A stretch of 64,000 nucleotides of DNA from Viola odorata (taxonomy: Eukaryota; Streptophyta; Magnoliopsida; Malpighiales; Violaceae): positions 374,501 to 438,500 of the forward strand of contig OY829539.1 of the NCBI GenBank assembly GCA_963691705.1, in the 5' to 3' direction. The translations under genes were made by a program, and so were the position numbers. The notes beneath the pieces are model-generated. The model was not told the origin of the DNA, did not search any database, and saw nothing but the letters and a program-made list of their open reading frames with translations. This document shows, one piece after another, positions 21,621 to 32,600 of this stretch. Numbering within the stretch: position 1 is the stretch's first letter; every line of letters starts with the position of its first letter.

Positions 21621-22696
21621 TCCCCTCCCCCTTCGCAAGGATTCGTCCTCGAATCCTCATCGTGGCTCTCCTCTAGGTCGTCGTCATCTCCTATAAAGAA
21701 AGGAGAAAGATCGTTAATATTGAAGGAAGCGTTAGTATTGCCGTAGGAAGAAGGAATATCAAGAACATAAGCGTTGTCATTAATTTTCTCAAGGATGAGA
21801 AATGGGCCGTCCCCCCGTGGGCTTAGTTTTCCCGCCCGGCGTTCCTTGGACAAGTGAACCCACACCAAATCTCCCACTTCAAAGGAGCAAAGTTTCCGCC
21901 CGGAGTCCCTCTTCTTGATTAGGTTGGCGTTGATAGCCTCGATGCGGTCCTTTGCTCTTTGATGCATTTCGCTCACCTTGGGCGCCTTTGCTTCTCCATA
22001 TAGGCTAGCATGTGTAGACAAAGGGAGAGGTAGCAAGTCTATGGGGGTGAGTGGGTTAAACCCATAGACAAGCTCAAACGGAGAATAATGAGTAGACGAA
22101 TGCATGGTGCGGTTGTAAGCAAACTCGATGAAAGGGATGCATTCTTCCCAAGACTTGGGGTTCCGTTTGATCAAGATGCGAAGCATGGTACCAAGGGTCC
22201 TATTGACCACCTCGGTTTGCCCATCCGTTTGGGGATGGTACGAGGTAGAGAAAAGCAATTTAGTCCCTAACTTGGCCCATAACACCCTCCAAAAGTGAGC
22301 TAGGAATTTACTATCCCTATCGCTCACAATCGTCCGAGGCATGCCATGGAGCCTAACCACCTCACGAAAGAACAACGTAGCAATATGAGAAGCATCATTA
22401 GTGGAATGACAAGGAACAAAGTGTGCCATTTTAGAGAAATGGTCAACGATGACAAAGAGTGAGTCTTTTCCATGCTTAGTGCGTGGAAGGCCTAAGACAA
22501 AATCCATTGATATATCATGCCAAGGGTGTGATGCAACGGGAAGAGGCATGTAGCGCCCATGATTAATGCTTCTAGTCTTAGCTTTCTTACATGCAATACA
22601 ATTTCCCACTATCCGTGCTACCATTCGTTTCATCTTGGGCCAATAAAAATGTTCCTTTAGTGTGCTTAGGGTTTTGTCAATGCCGAAATATCCCAT
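21161..22696 (-). CDS. pol: Element E integrase with LTR-encoded C-terminal tail
   Basis: The 511-codon frame starts inside the zinc domain (EHFYWP, CIACKKAK). The catalytic core has DFVLGLPRTK, SDRDSKF and the glutamate in HPQTDGQTEVVNRTLG, then YNRTMHSSTHYSPFELVYG. The C-terminal domain has FEVGDLVWVHLSKERR and KLSPRGDGPFLILEKINDN. After an acidic linker the frame crosses into the 3' LTR at 21620 and adds about 150 residues with repeated NSTRSLTPE words. A frameshift in a seven-G run (22701-22707) separates it from the upstream frame carrying the first zinc-domain histidine. No chromodomain is evident. Confidence 0.92.
   Translation of the reverse strand: MGYFGIDKTLSTLKEHFYWPKMKRMVARIVGNCIACKKAKTRSINHGRYMPLPVASHPWHDISMDFVLGLPRTKHGKDSLFVIVDHFSKMAHFVPCHSTNDASHIATLFFREVVRLHGMPRTIVSDRDSKFLAHFWRVLWAKLGTKLLFSTSYHPQTDGQTEVVNRTLGTMLRILIKRNPKSWEECIPFIEFAYNRTMHSSTHYSPFELVYGFNPLTPIDLLPLPLSTHASLYGEAKAPKVSEMHQRAKDRIEAINANLIKKRDSGRKLCSFEVGDLVWVHLSKERRAGKLSPRGDGPFLILEKINDNAYVLDIPSSYGNTNASFNINDLSPFFIGDDDDLEESHDEDSRTNPCEGGGDDTAQAFGPSKATRSQGLRSRDMFSLLIRTLRAEEGSMKIEAQWNVCIHANDSTRSLTPELEPEPKTRTSNSTRSLTPEYEPTPFTRAARTPVTKTVPKPIAKASSSQHAQPTHTATHASIARELNNARMQAPCHSAVQETRQALKRARVSHA
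21621..21640 (-). promoter_or_regulatory. Polypurine tract of element E
   Basis: On the - strand GAAGGGGGAGGGGA directly precedes the 3' LTR start TGATACAGCC. This fixes the LTR edge and the orientation. Confidence 0.85.
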
Positions 22697-23745
22697 TAGA
22701 CCCCCCCATGTGCCTCTCTCACTAAGAGTTCTCGGGTGCTATACACCGGCATGCATAATTTGCCCTTACGGTACAAGAACCCCTCATGTAACGCAAATTC
22801 ATAACAACCTCCATTGGAGCATGCAAGAAACACATCTTTAAATTCCACATCATTGGCATAAAGAGAAGTAATGTGCAAAAAGCCTAGCATGCGGGCTTGC
22901 AAAGAGGTGAGTAAGGCATACCTTCGGGATAACGCATCCGCAACTATGTTATCCTTTCCCTTGAGGTACTTGATGTGATACGGGAATCTCTCAATGAACT
23001 CAAGCCACGCCGCATGCCTTTTGTTGAGCTTTCCTTGCCCCTTAAGGTACTTAAGGCTAAGGTGATCCGTGTGGACCACAAACTCCCTCGGGGTCAAGTT
23101 GTGCTCCCAAACCTCCAAGGCCCTCACAAGCGCATATAGTTCCTTGTCGTAGGTGCAATAGTTCAGCTGCGCCGCCTTGAGTTTCTCACTAAAGAATGCC
23201 ACGGGTCTTTTGTCTTGCTTCAACACGGCCCCAATTCCAATGCCGCTAGCGTCGCACTCGACCTCAAAGGTCTTCTCAAAGTTCGGAAGGATAAGGACAG
23301 GACTCGAGGTGAGCCTCTCCTTGAGGGTCACGAAGGCTTGCTCTTGCTCCTTTCCCCAAATGAAAGGCACGTCCTTTTTCGTGAGCTCATTCAAGGGCGC
23401 GGCAATGGACGAGAAATCCTTGACGAATCGGCGGTAGAAGCCCGCAAGGCCATGGAAGGATCGAACCTCTCCAACAGTGGTTGGCGTGGGCCATTCGGCG
23501 ATGGCTTGGACCTTGGCCGGATCCACCTTGAGCCCTTCGGATCCTACAATAAACCCAAGAAAATGGACCTCTTCCAAGCAAAACTCACACTTGGAGAGCT
23601 TGGCATACAACTTGTGCATGCGAAGGGTTAGAAACACTTGGTGCAAGTGGCCCAAATGGGCTTGTGGAGAAGTGCTATAAATGAGAATATCATCAAAGTA
23701 TACTACCACAAAATGACCTATGAAAGGTCTTAGAACATGGTTCAT
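22697..23745 (-). CDS. pol: Element E reverse transcriptase (C-terminal part) and RNase H
   Basis: It contains the catalytic [11 protein letters not shown], the [10 protein letters not shown] and [14 protein letters not shown] motifs, the thumb ([14 protein letters not shown]), then RNase H with [25 protein letters not shown] and VVHTDHLSL, ending [11 protein letters not shown]. It follows the upstream frame after a small deletion in RT at about 23745 and ends at the seven-G frameshift near 22700. All catalytic residues of this part are present. Confidence 0.92.
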
Positions 23746-25249
23746 GAGCCGCATTGGTAAGGCCAAATGGCATAACAAGCCACTCATATAGTCCAAATTT
23801 AGTCTTAAATGTCGTTTTCCATTGGTCTCCCTCATTCATTAGTATTTGGTGATAGCCACTTACTAGATCAATTTTAGAAAACATTTTAGCTTTGCACAAT
23901 TCATCTAGCATGTCATCAAGGAGGGGAATTGGGTTGGAGTATTTTACCGTTACCTTGTTGATAGCACGGCAATCCATGCACATCCTCCATGTGTCGTCCT
24001 TCTTAGGCACAAGGATGACCGATACTGCGCAAGGTGAAAGGCTTTCTCTTATGAAACCTTTAGCCAACAAGCCCTCCACTTGCGTTTGCAGCTCTTGAGT
24101 CTCCTTCGGGTTACACCTATAGGCCGGCCTATTAGGTAGAGCGGATCCGGGCAAGAAATCGATCCTATGCTCTATGCCCCTTGTAGGTGGGAGACCTTCG
24201 GGTATTTCAGCCGGGAATACATCCCCAAATTCCTGCAAAAGAGGGGAGAGCATACTAGGTACGGCAAGGTTAGCATTAGTAGCATTTAAGGAGAAGAACT
24301 TAAAGCGCACTAAAATGCAAGGCTTGCGCATGATGAGTGCATGTCTAATGTCTCGCCCCTTGGCCATGTAACTCCCTTTTCTCTCCACTCTTGCCTCCTT
24401 TGAGACCTCACTAGCTTGCTTACTCTTTTCAAGCTTGGTTTTCCCACTCGGTTCTCCCTTTTTCTCTCCTCTCGTCTTACTTTCTTCTCTCGGCGCATGC
24501 TCTTTGTTTTCATGCCCGCTATTATCCCATGGAATCCCACTTCCTTTCTTCTCTCCACTCCACTCACTTCCTTTCTTCTTGTGAAAGGCAGCCGAGACCT
24601 CAAATGTAGCGCATGCCTTTTCCAACTTAAGTTGGTCCTCATATACTTGACTCGGTGGTAGTGGTGGGATGAAGAACTTGCGGCCCTCATGCTCCAATTT
24701 GTAGGTATTCCGATGGCCATCATGGACAGCCCTACGGTCGTATTGCCAAGGCCGCCCTAGGAGCAAATGGCTTGCGTGCATGGGAGCCACATCGCAAAGC
24801 CTTTGGTCCTTATATCCGCCAATGTTGAAGGGCACGAGGACTTGTTTTTGCACCTTTACCGTGTTCCCATCGTTAAACCAGTTTAGCACATACGGATGAG
24901 GGTGCTTGGTGGTGGTGAGGCCAAGCGAGTGTACTAAGAGGGCGCTAGCCACGTCGGCGCAACTACCATTGTCCACGATTATGGAAACCGCCATCCCATT
25001 GGCCGTGCCCCTTGTGTGAAACAGATTCTCGCGTTGGGCAATGGCCGCATCATCCTCCCTCCCTTTCAAACCTAAGCTCCGCCTCACTACTAAACATTGG
25101 GGCACCTCGACGTGCTCATATTCATCACTTTCCGAGCTATAGTTCTCCTCATCCCCCCAACGTTCCTTAGGCCGTGCCTCTTCCTCCTCCTCATCTTCAC
25201 TTACTATTTCACAGTTCTCTCTCATCACCATGATGTTCGGTTTGGGCAC
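23746..25249 (-). CDS. pol: Element E protease and reverse transcriptase (N-terminal part)
   Basis: After an acidic linker comes a retroviral-type protease with active site [11 protein letters not shown] and end motif [18 protein letters not shown] lysine/glutamate-rich linker follows, then RT with [54 protein letters not shown] and MPFGLTNA. At the last motif the expected PSTF residues are missing and the frame changes. Length and order fit an almost intact Pro-RT. Confidence 0.92.
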
Positions 25250-26839
25250 TCAGCCCTCATGTGACCATTTCCCCACATTTGAAGCATGTGATGTCCCTTG
25301 TGGGAGTCCTAGTAGGTGGGTTTACGGTAGGCGTGGCGGGGCTGGGTTTTGGGGCTACGGTGTTTGGTTGAGTGTATGGTTTAGGTGTATAGGCTCGGTT
25401 GGTGTTTGGGGTGGTCACGGGTATTTTGGAGGCATTATGCCATGGTTTCTTGAAAGTGTTAGAAGGGGTAGAAGGTGTGGTGGAAGAGTGAGTGTGTTTC
25501 GGTTTGTGGCTTACTTGTCTCTCCACCTTGAGAGCTAGGTGGAACATCTCATCAAGGGTGGAATAGGTGTAGAAGTCTAGTGGGTCGGCAATCTCCTTGT
25601 GAAGACCCGCTAAGAACCGGGCCATGGTGGCCTCCACTTCCTCCCGAATATCAGCCCTCATAAGCAACGTTAACAGCTCATGGTAGAACTCACTCACGGT
25701 TTTGGCCCCTTGATTCAAACGTTGAAGGCGGCGGTGCAAGTCTCGCACATAGTATGGGGGAACAAATCGGCGCCTCATTTCAAACAGTAGCTCACCCCAA
25801 GTAGTCACGGGTGCCCTCCCTTCGAACCTCCTATTAATCTCAATTCGGTCCCACCAATGTATGGCCATGCCTACAAACTCCACTATGGCCAACCTCACTT
25901 TCTTTTCCTCGGAGTAGTTGTAGTTAGCAAACACCCTCTCCATCTTGTTTTCCCATTCAAAGTAGGCCTCGGGGTCATCCTTACCCTCAAATTGGGGCAA
26001 GGTCATTTTCGGGTTGCGGTTGTCGTCCCCATAGTCCTCTTGGTGCCTATACGGTCCCGCCTCATAGTCGTCCTCATACTCATCATGGCCGGGTGGTTCG
26101 TGTGGAGGGTTCGCGGGTGCTGGCGGCCTACGCCCCCCCTAGCGCCTCGCGGCTCATATCGAAGTGGCTGGTGTGATGGTGGCCTCTCATGAAGCCCTCT
26201 TGGAGCCCTACCGGGTGGATTATAGTGCTCGGATCGGTTGTGGGTGTTGCGGGTTAGGTTTTGGGTGGTGTCTAGGTAAGGTCTAGGCTCCCGATTGGGT
26301 AAAGGTTCGTGGTAGCTTTGGAGTGCCCGTTGATGTGGGTCATAAGGTGCGGTGTAGGGGTTGATCCTAGGTGGGGCCGAGTGGTGCTGTTGGGGCCTTG
26401 GTGCAAGAGGGCCTCTTCGGACCCCTTCCTCCTCACTAGGGCAACTTCCTTCGGCCTCCACATCATCAACATTGAACCCGTAGTAGTCAATGTCCGTGGG
26501 GTTCCTAGGTCGGGTTCTTTGGTGATAATGGATTAGTGGTTGTTGTGGGGGCACTCGGTGGGATGGTTGTGGTTGGGGTTCTTTGTGGGGGTTTATGGTC
26601 GGGGTGGCTTTGGCTGTGAGATCAGCAAGAGCTTTTAATATGGCCGCATTGGTCTCCTCTTGATAAGCCCACCGTTGGGCCATTTGGGCAGCGAGGTCCT
26701 CCCTAGCCGGGCTGGCACGGGTGCCTCCTTCGGGTGCCCTCCCCTCGAGCCTCCCCATGTTGGTGGACTCGGTCGAGCCCCCTTCCGACTGATGGCTTCG
26801 GGCTATGGCCAAGGTACCTACAAAATTCAACAAACACAA
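25250..26839 (-). pseudogene. gag: Element E gag
   Basis: Two overlapping frames (26839-26003 and 26006-25257) form one Gag. The N-terminal half is proline/arginine-rich. The core has PQFEGKDDPEAYFEWE, NRRFEGRAPVTTWGELL, VSEFYHELLTLLMRADI and ARFLAGLHKEIADPLD. It ends with one zinc knuckle, CFKCG-E-GH-MRAEC, split by a one-base slip near 25262 so that H and the last C read in the next frame. The first frame change sits near a seven-C run (26137-26143). The upstream - strand TTTTGTAG/GTAC near 26825 resembles a 3' splice site. Confidence 0.88.
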
Positions 26840-28057
26840 GTGTATATATAAAAGGGGTTAGTTCGCTCCCTCTCGTGTTTCTCCTCGTGTTTTCCTCTCT
26901 AATGCTCTCCCCACCTCGCGTCACTCTATTTCCCTCAAGCCCCGTCCCTTAGACTACTCGACTCTAAGACAATAAAGGAAAGCACGGGAATTCAAAGAAA
27001 ACAAGGCACGTAAAGAAAGGCGTAGAAAACCGATATGGTGTGCGAACGTGGAAATGTTACACAACAACTCGGTTTAGATTAGATGTAGCGTGGGAAACAA
27101 GAAAGGCAAACCAAGGACACCAAGGACAGCAAGCACTAACTACGCAAGAAACCAAACAAGCTAAACCATACCAACGCAACAAGTTTCAATCCTTAATTAC
27201 ACTTAAGCAAACTACACAAGCCTTAAACGCAAATATCTCTCAAGCTTTTGGTTTCCTTCACCACATCAAGTCCCTTGCTTTGACTCAATTGAATTATTCA
27301 TTTCATTTTTCTTTTTTTTTTGAATTCTTTTCTTTTGTTTTGAATTCTTTGTAATTTTTTTTTTTGAATTCTATTTTTTTTTTTTTTTTTATTGAGTGCA
27401 AGAGTTCCCAAGATGTATGATATGTGGTTTGATAAGTGAAAGGCAAGTGAGTTGGATGATAAGGGAGATGTGCTTATCAAAAGTGATAGGAGCTTTAAGT
27501 GATAGGTGAAGGTGGGTGTATCATGGCATGATAAGAGCTTGGAGTGATATGTGCAAGTGTATGTATGATAAGATGATAAGAAGTTTCGGTGATAAGAGTA
27601 GGTGCGGATATCAAGATGCGATAAGCACTTTAGGTGATATGAGCAAGTGTGAGTATCAATGATTGATAGGTGGTTGTGCTTATAAATGATTAGGTGGGTT
27701 TACTATTGTGGGTTTTAGGGTTGAGAGCCGCCGGCCTCACATGCACAAATGACTCACCTAATGACTCACACATAGGACAAAACGTACCAAGGACACTTGG
27801 CTCATATTTTATGGATGACCAACACAAGCAAGAACACCAAATCGATTGTCTACCCAAAAAGATGAAGGAATGCGGTTTTAATCTATCACAAACACAACAC
27901 AAACGGATCAAGATGTTTCAAATGGATCAAACACTCCAAAATCGCAAGGAAATGAAAAATGACCCAAATGGTTCAAAACGTCCGAAATGACAAGAGGATG
28001 ATTTTTCACCGTGGAAGTACCTCACAAATGGAGTGGAAGCAACCTAGAGACGAACCT
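26840..28057 (-). other. 5' leader of element E
   Basis: Untranslated leader between primer binding site and gag. It includes a T-rich stretch (27297-27393) and an exact-period 45-bp repeat (27484-27708). No gene is seen. Confidence 0.7.
27439..27708 (-). repeat. 45-bp tandem repeat with GATAAG words
   Basis: Copies of TGATAAG or TGATAGG start at 27484, 27529, 27574, 27619 and 27664, exactly 45 bp apart, each followed by a TTAAGTGAT/TTTCGGTGAT-type second word. A more diverged unit precedes them. Substitutions have accumulated while the spacing stayed fixed. Confidence 0.85.
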
Positions 28058-28072
28058 GGCTCCGCTACCACA
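28058..28072 (-). other. Primer binding site of element E
   Basis: On the - strand, one base past the 5' LTR end: TGGTAGCGGAGCCAGG. It resembles the initiator-Met-type TGGTATCAGAGC site with changes in the middle. The same TGGTAGCGGAGC core follows the 5' LTRs of both Sireviruses here. Confidence 0.7.
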
Positions 28073-29050
28073 TGATACGGCTCAAATACCTCTAGAGCCT
28101 TAGCGTTGCCTCGGATGGTGCCGGATCTTGTCTCGTACACGGTTGGCGTTGGTGGAACGGATGGATGTTGGATTTGAGCGGATGAAACGTGAAGGGAGTT
28201 GGAGCGGAAGACTTATAAAGGAAAAATGAAGGAAATGGAAGACCGGATGAAGGAAAAGGAAGGAGTCTTATATATTTATAAATGGGTTTCGGACTTAGAA
28301 GTTTGGAGGAAACCCTCTTGGCAACGAAGGCCAAGCAACCTTCCTATTACAAACAACTATCGATTACTCTTCAAGGTTGGCTTGGTCATCAATGGAGAAT
28401 GATGAACAAACGGATTCCTTGAAGGAGAGAAGCTACGGCTCTAAGAACCCTAGAGTAGCTAATGGCTTAAGGCTTTTGGGAAATAAATCACAAATCAAAA
28501 GCAAGTCTAAATGAAGGCTAAGTCCTTCTATTTATAGGAAGTTTCCCTACATGGGCTAAGACCCAATTACCCTTGGACAAAGGGGCCACGTCATGCATGG
28601 GACACGCGAGCTCTCTTGAGCGCTTGACGTGTCTCTTGTACGGCCGAGTGACAAGGAGCTTGCATGCGCGCGTTGTTTGGCTCACGTGCGATGGATGCGT
28701 GCGCGGCTGTGTGAGTGGGCTGGGCGTGCTGACTTGCCGAGGCCTTAGCGATGGGCTTTGGCACGGTCTTTGCGACAGGGGTGCGTGCGGCCCTTGTGAA
28801 TGGTGTGGGCTCGTACTCGGGCGTAAGGCTGCGAGTCGAGTTGCTGGTGCGGGTTTTGGGCTCGGGCTCAAGCTCGGGCGTGAGGCTGCGAGTTGAGTCG
28901 TTGGCGTGGATGCACATGTTCCATTGGGCCTCGATCTTCATGCTGCCTTCTTCTGCTCTAAGTGTTCGGATGAGCAGGCTGAACATGTCTCGGCTCCTCA
29001 AGCCTTGACTGCGCGTGGCTTTGGATAGGCCGAAGGCTTGGGCTGTATCA
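28073..29050 (-). repeat. 5' LTR of element E (978 bp)
   Basis: Same ends as 20643-21620. The coding potential seen in the 3' LTR (tail of integrase) is duplicated here as a non-functional echo. TATA box (- strand TATAAATA) at 28529-28536. Confidence 0.95.
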
Positions 29051-30149
29051 TCAGCCAACCCAGTTCTTGTCCCTAAGCCCAATGGAGATTGGCGCATGTG
29101 CATCGACTTCACCGATTTGAACGATGCCTGCCCTAAGGATTGCTACCCGCTTCCTCGCATTGATCAGTTAGTCGATCAGACTGCTGGGTATGCATACTTA
29201 AGCTCACTCGACGCCAACTCCGGGTACCATCAAATCCCCATGGCCGTGGAAGATGAAGAAAGGACTGCCTTTATCACTCCTAAGGCCACTTACTGTTATA
29301 CGGCGATGCCGTTTAGGCTGAAGAACGTTGGGGAGATATTCCAACATATGGCAAACAGGATATTCGAAGAACAGATAGGGAGGAATGTGGAAGCATACGT
29401 TGATGATATATTGGTAAAAAGCGCAAACTTTCAGGATCACTTGCGAGACTTAAAAGAAGTCTTTGATGTGATGAGAAGGCACCGCATGAAACTGAAGCCC
29501 CGAAAATGTATGTTCGCGTTCCAGACGGGAAAATTCTTGGGCTACGTAGTCAGCCAAAAAAGAATCCAGCCTAACCCGTCAAAGGTTAAGGCCATACAAG
29601 ACATGATATCGCCAAGAACCGTTAAGGAGGTACAAAGGTTAACGGGGCGCGTTATCGCCCTCGGGCGATTCATTTCCAAACAAGGTGAGAAGTGTCTCCC
29701 TTTTTTCAAAGTCATACGCAAGAAAGCCTCGTTCGGGTGGAGCCCAGAATGTGAGGAGGCGTTCGTTAGCCTAAAAGATTACCTATCGTCTGACCTACTG
29801 CTGACAATACCAGAGGCGGGTGATACTTTATATTTGTATCTTGGCGCTGCTGATGAAGTAGTTAGTGCCATCCTCATTTGCGACGATAGTCACACCCACC
29901 GCCCGGTGTATTTTGTAAGTCATGTTCTGAAGGATGCAGAGCTACGATACGCCCGAATTGAAAAAATAGCGTTCGCGCTTATACAAGCCACTCGAAAAAA
30001 TGGGCAGATATTTCCAGTCTTACTCCGTTATCGTACTCACAGACCAGCCTCTAAAAAAAATATTTCGAAAGCCTGAGTCCTCAGGAAGGATGTTAATCTA
30101 GGCACTTGAGCTCGAACAATACGGGCTGAGGTATCAGTCCTGACCGTCC
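29051..30149 (+). pseudogene. pol: Element C reverse transcriptase and RNase H
   Basis: Continues from 20642. It has PVLVPKPNGDWRMCIDF, DANSGYHQI, AMPFRLKNVG (usual MPFGLKNAG), the catalytic VEAYVDDILVKS, then RNase H with YLGAADEVVSAIL and YARIEKIAFALI. A slip in an A-run near 29995 puts the end of RNase H (LTDQPLKKIFRKPESSGRM) in another frame. Two further stops follow in the linker to the archaeal RNase H: TAG at 30099-30101 (Trp in LIWALELEQYG) and TGA at 30141-30143 (Arg, CGA). Confidence 0.9.
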
Positions 30150-32036
30150 GTGAAGGCTCAGATCCTGGCAGATTTTATAGCGAAATGTACCTTTACAGAA
30201 GATCCTTTAACAGGTGTACCTGAGGAAGAATGGGGCGACATGGATCTCCCATTTCCGGAAACTTATATGGATCTCTGGATCATTCATGTAGACGGAGCTA
30301 AAAATCAAGAGTTGGCTGGAGCCGGAATCTTCATAAATGGGTCGCACGATATGCGAATACAATACGCCATCCGAATTTTACAGCCGTTATCCAATAACGT
30401 GGCAGAATATGAGGCGCTACTGGCCGGACTCAGGATAGGGAGAAGCCTTTCTTCCAAAGGAAGACACGATACTGGAAGAACAGGAGATCTGCGTCTGAAA
30501 ATTTGTGGTGATTCCATGCTGATAATTGACCAGATCTTGGGGCACTCTCAAGCCCGAGAGCCTATCATGATTCAATACCTCGCTAAGGTGAAGCGAGAGC
30601 TGTTAGAAATAAAGAAAGAGGGCATTCAAATCAGTTTCGAGCACGTCCCCCGAGAGGACAATGCCGAAGCTGACAACCTCGCCAAGATGGCCGCAAACCC
30701 GGAAGCGTCCATACCCAAAGAAGTATATTACCGTGAGTTATCTGTACCTTCTTTCACGGAAGAGCAAGCGTCTCTGTGTGTGGAAGAGCTCGAGAATGAT
30801 TGGCGAGTCCCCGTAATCAAATACTTGAAATATGAAGAACTGCCTGAGGATATCGCTGAAAAGAAGAAGGTACTGAAACAGGCAGCTCGTTGTACATACT
30901 ATGATGGGGACTTGGTTCGGAGATGTTTTTCTCACCCAGCCGCCAAATGTATAACTGAGCAAGAGGGTCTTCACACCTTGCGCGAAATCCAAGAAGGGGT
31001 ATGCGGTATGCACGTGTCAGGTAGCACCCTGGCGGCATAAGTTTTCAGATCTGGATTCTATTGGCCCACCATCCGGAGGGACTGCCACAACTATGTGCAG
31101 ACCTGCCCAAAATGCCAAGAGTTTTCTAAAATTCCTCGGCGTCCCGCCACTGAAATATCTGAAATTATCGCTCCTTGTCCTTTTGCTAAGTAGGGGATTG
31201 ATATCCTGGGCCCATTTCCAAAGGCAAGGTCCCAACTGAAGTTTGTGATAGTAGCAGTGGACTATTTTACGAAGTGGGCGGAAGCTGAAGCAGTTGCCAC
31301 CATCACGGCGGAAAAAACTTGGCGTTTTTTCAAACACCAAGTTATCATGCGATTTGGCGTACCTCGCATCCTAGTCAGCGATAACGGAACACAGTTCACC
31401 AGCCAATTCTTCAAAGACCAGTACTCAGAATTCGGGATTGAGCAACGATTCTCTTCTGTGGCTCACTCGCAAACCAATGGACAGGCGGAAGTAACCAATC
31501 GAAGAATTCTCAGCGGTATCAAGAAGAACCTAGAGGGGTCTAAAAAGAAGTGGGCCGACGAGCTACCATATGTGATGTGGGCGTACCGCATGACCGTTAA
31601 AACCAGCACCGAAGAAACACCTTTCGCATTGGCCTTCGGGACCGAGGCTGTTACGCCAGTAGAAATCGGTACCATGAGTCTACGAGTGGCTCACTTTCGA
31701 GAAGAGCTGAATGAGGAAAGGTTACGGGCTAACCTAGACGCGTTACTAGAGGTCCGAGAAGAGATCCTCCTGAAAATACAGCATTACAAACGAAAAATGG
31801 TCCGTTATCATAACAGGCGCGTCAGAGAGCGGTTGCTAAAGGCAGGTGACCTGGTGCTCAGAGACATGCGAGCGGCTGGTCAACGTGTGGGAAAGCTCAG
31901 TCCAAACTGGGAGGGACCGTATCGCGTTACCCGCGTCATCGGGAAAGGAGTCTATCATCTGGAGACACTCGATGGTACTCCATTATCCAACTCTTGGAAT
32001 ATCGCTCGCTTGAAATTATATTATCCTAGGATTTAA
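30150..32036 (+). pseudogene. pol: Element C archaeal-type RNase H and integrase
   Basis: RNase H: HVDGAKN, NNVAEYEALLAGL and KICGDSMLI carry the Asp-Glu-Asp set. The integrase zinc domain follows (EGVCGMHVSG, then CPKCQ), with a TAA at 31038-31040 inside it and a TAG at 31191-31193 replacing Trp of the WGIDILGPFP motif. The core is open from 31194: DYFTKWAEAEAV, SDNGTQFTS, QTNGQAEVTNRRIL, then the C-terminal KAGDLVLRD and LSPNWEGPYRV. It ends with TAA at 32034-32036, after LKLYYPRI. Confidence 0.9.
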
Positions 32037-32139
32037 TTTTATCTGCACCTTTAACTGATGCCAACCCTAACCTTGACTAACACTCGATGAGAGAGCTTTC
32101 GTGGGTATTTGTGGTTGCTTTTGTGCAGATAAAAAGGGG

Positions 32140-32600
32140 GTATCCTGGGAGTGAAAAGTCCTACCCTTGTGACGGTCGGTCTTGATCAGATGGCCCACTA
32201 AGTGAGGGCACGACCCAGCATACCTTGAAACAACGTTGGGATTGAAAGATCCCTGACACCCCCGGGGGTGAAAAGTCCTATCCTTATGATGACCAATCTT
32301 GATCAGATGGCTCACTAAGTGAGGGCACTACCCGGTATCCTTGGGAGTGAAAAGCCCTTTTCTTGTACTGACTGTTCTCGTGGAGACGGCCCATCAAGAC
32401 AAGGCACGCCCCAAGGAAATAGTAACTCCGTCCTAGAAATGGAAAGTCCTATCTTAATGACCAGGCTGATATAGTCAGATCGTTAAGCGAGGCCATAATT
32501 CTAGGCGCGAGGACAATGCCTGAAAGTGAAAAATCCCCAGCCTTGTGATGGCCTGTCCCGATCCGATGGCTCACTAAGAGGAGGCACTTTCCAAGCCGAT
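32140..32600 (+). repeat. Degenerate GGAGTGAAAAGTCC repeat after element C integrase
   Basis: Five copies of a block containing (G)AGTGAAAAGTCCTA, a TCTTGATCAGATGG word and CACTAAGTGAGGGCAC, starting near 32147, 32265, 32345, 32437 and 32522. Spacing is uneven (about 75-120 bp). It lies between integrase and the antisense genes. Confidence 0.75.

Larger units (their letters stand above)
20643..29050 (-). mobile_element. Element E: chromovirus-like Ty3/gypsy retrotransposon
   Basis: Two 978-bp LTRs with tips TGATAC/GTATCA flank gag, protease, RT, RNase H and integrase on the - strand; integrase is last, as in Ty3/gypsy. There is no archaeal RNase H. The RT/RNase H sequence ([28 protein letters not shown]) and the integrase C-terminus (KLSPRGDGPF, INDNAY) resemble CRM/Galadriel-type chromoviruses, but the lineage is not certain. 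Target duplication is imperfect (left GTTAG, right TCAGC). I see about a dozen differences between the LTRs by eye, so the insertion is fairly young. Coding damage is limited to a few small indels. Confidence 0.93.

Noticed and set aside
28591..29112. 173-codon - strand frame
   Set aside because: It is the 5' LTR echo of the integrase tail plus element C RT read backwards.
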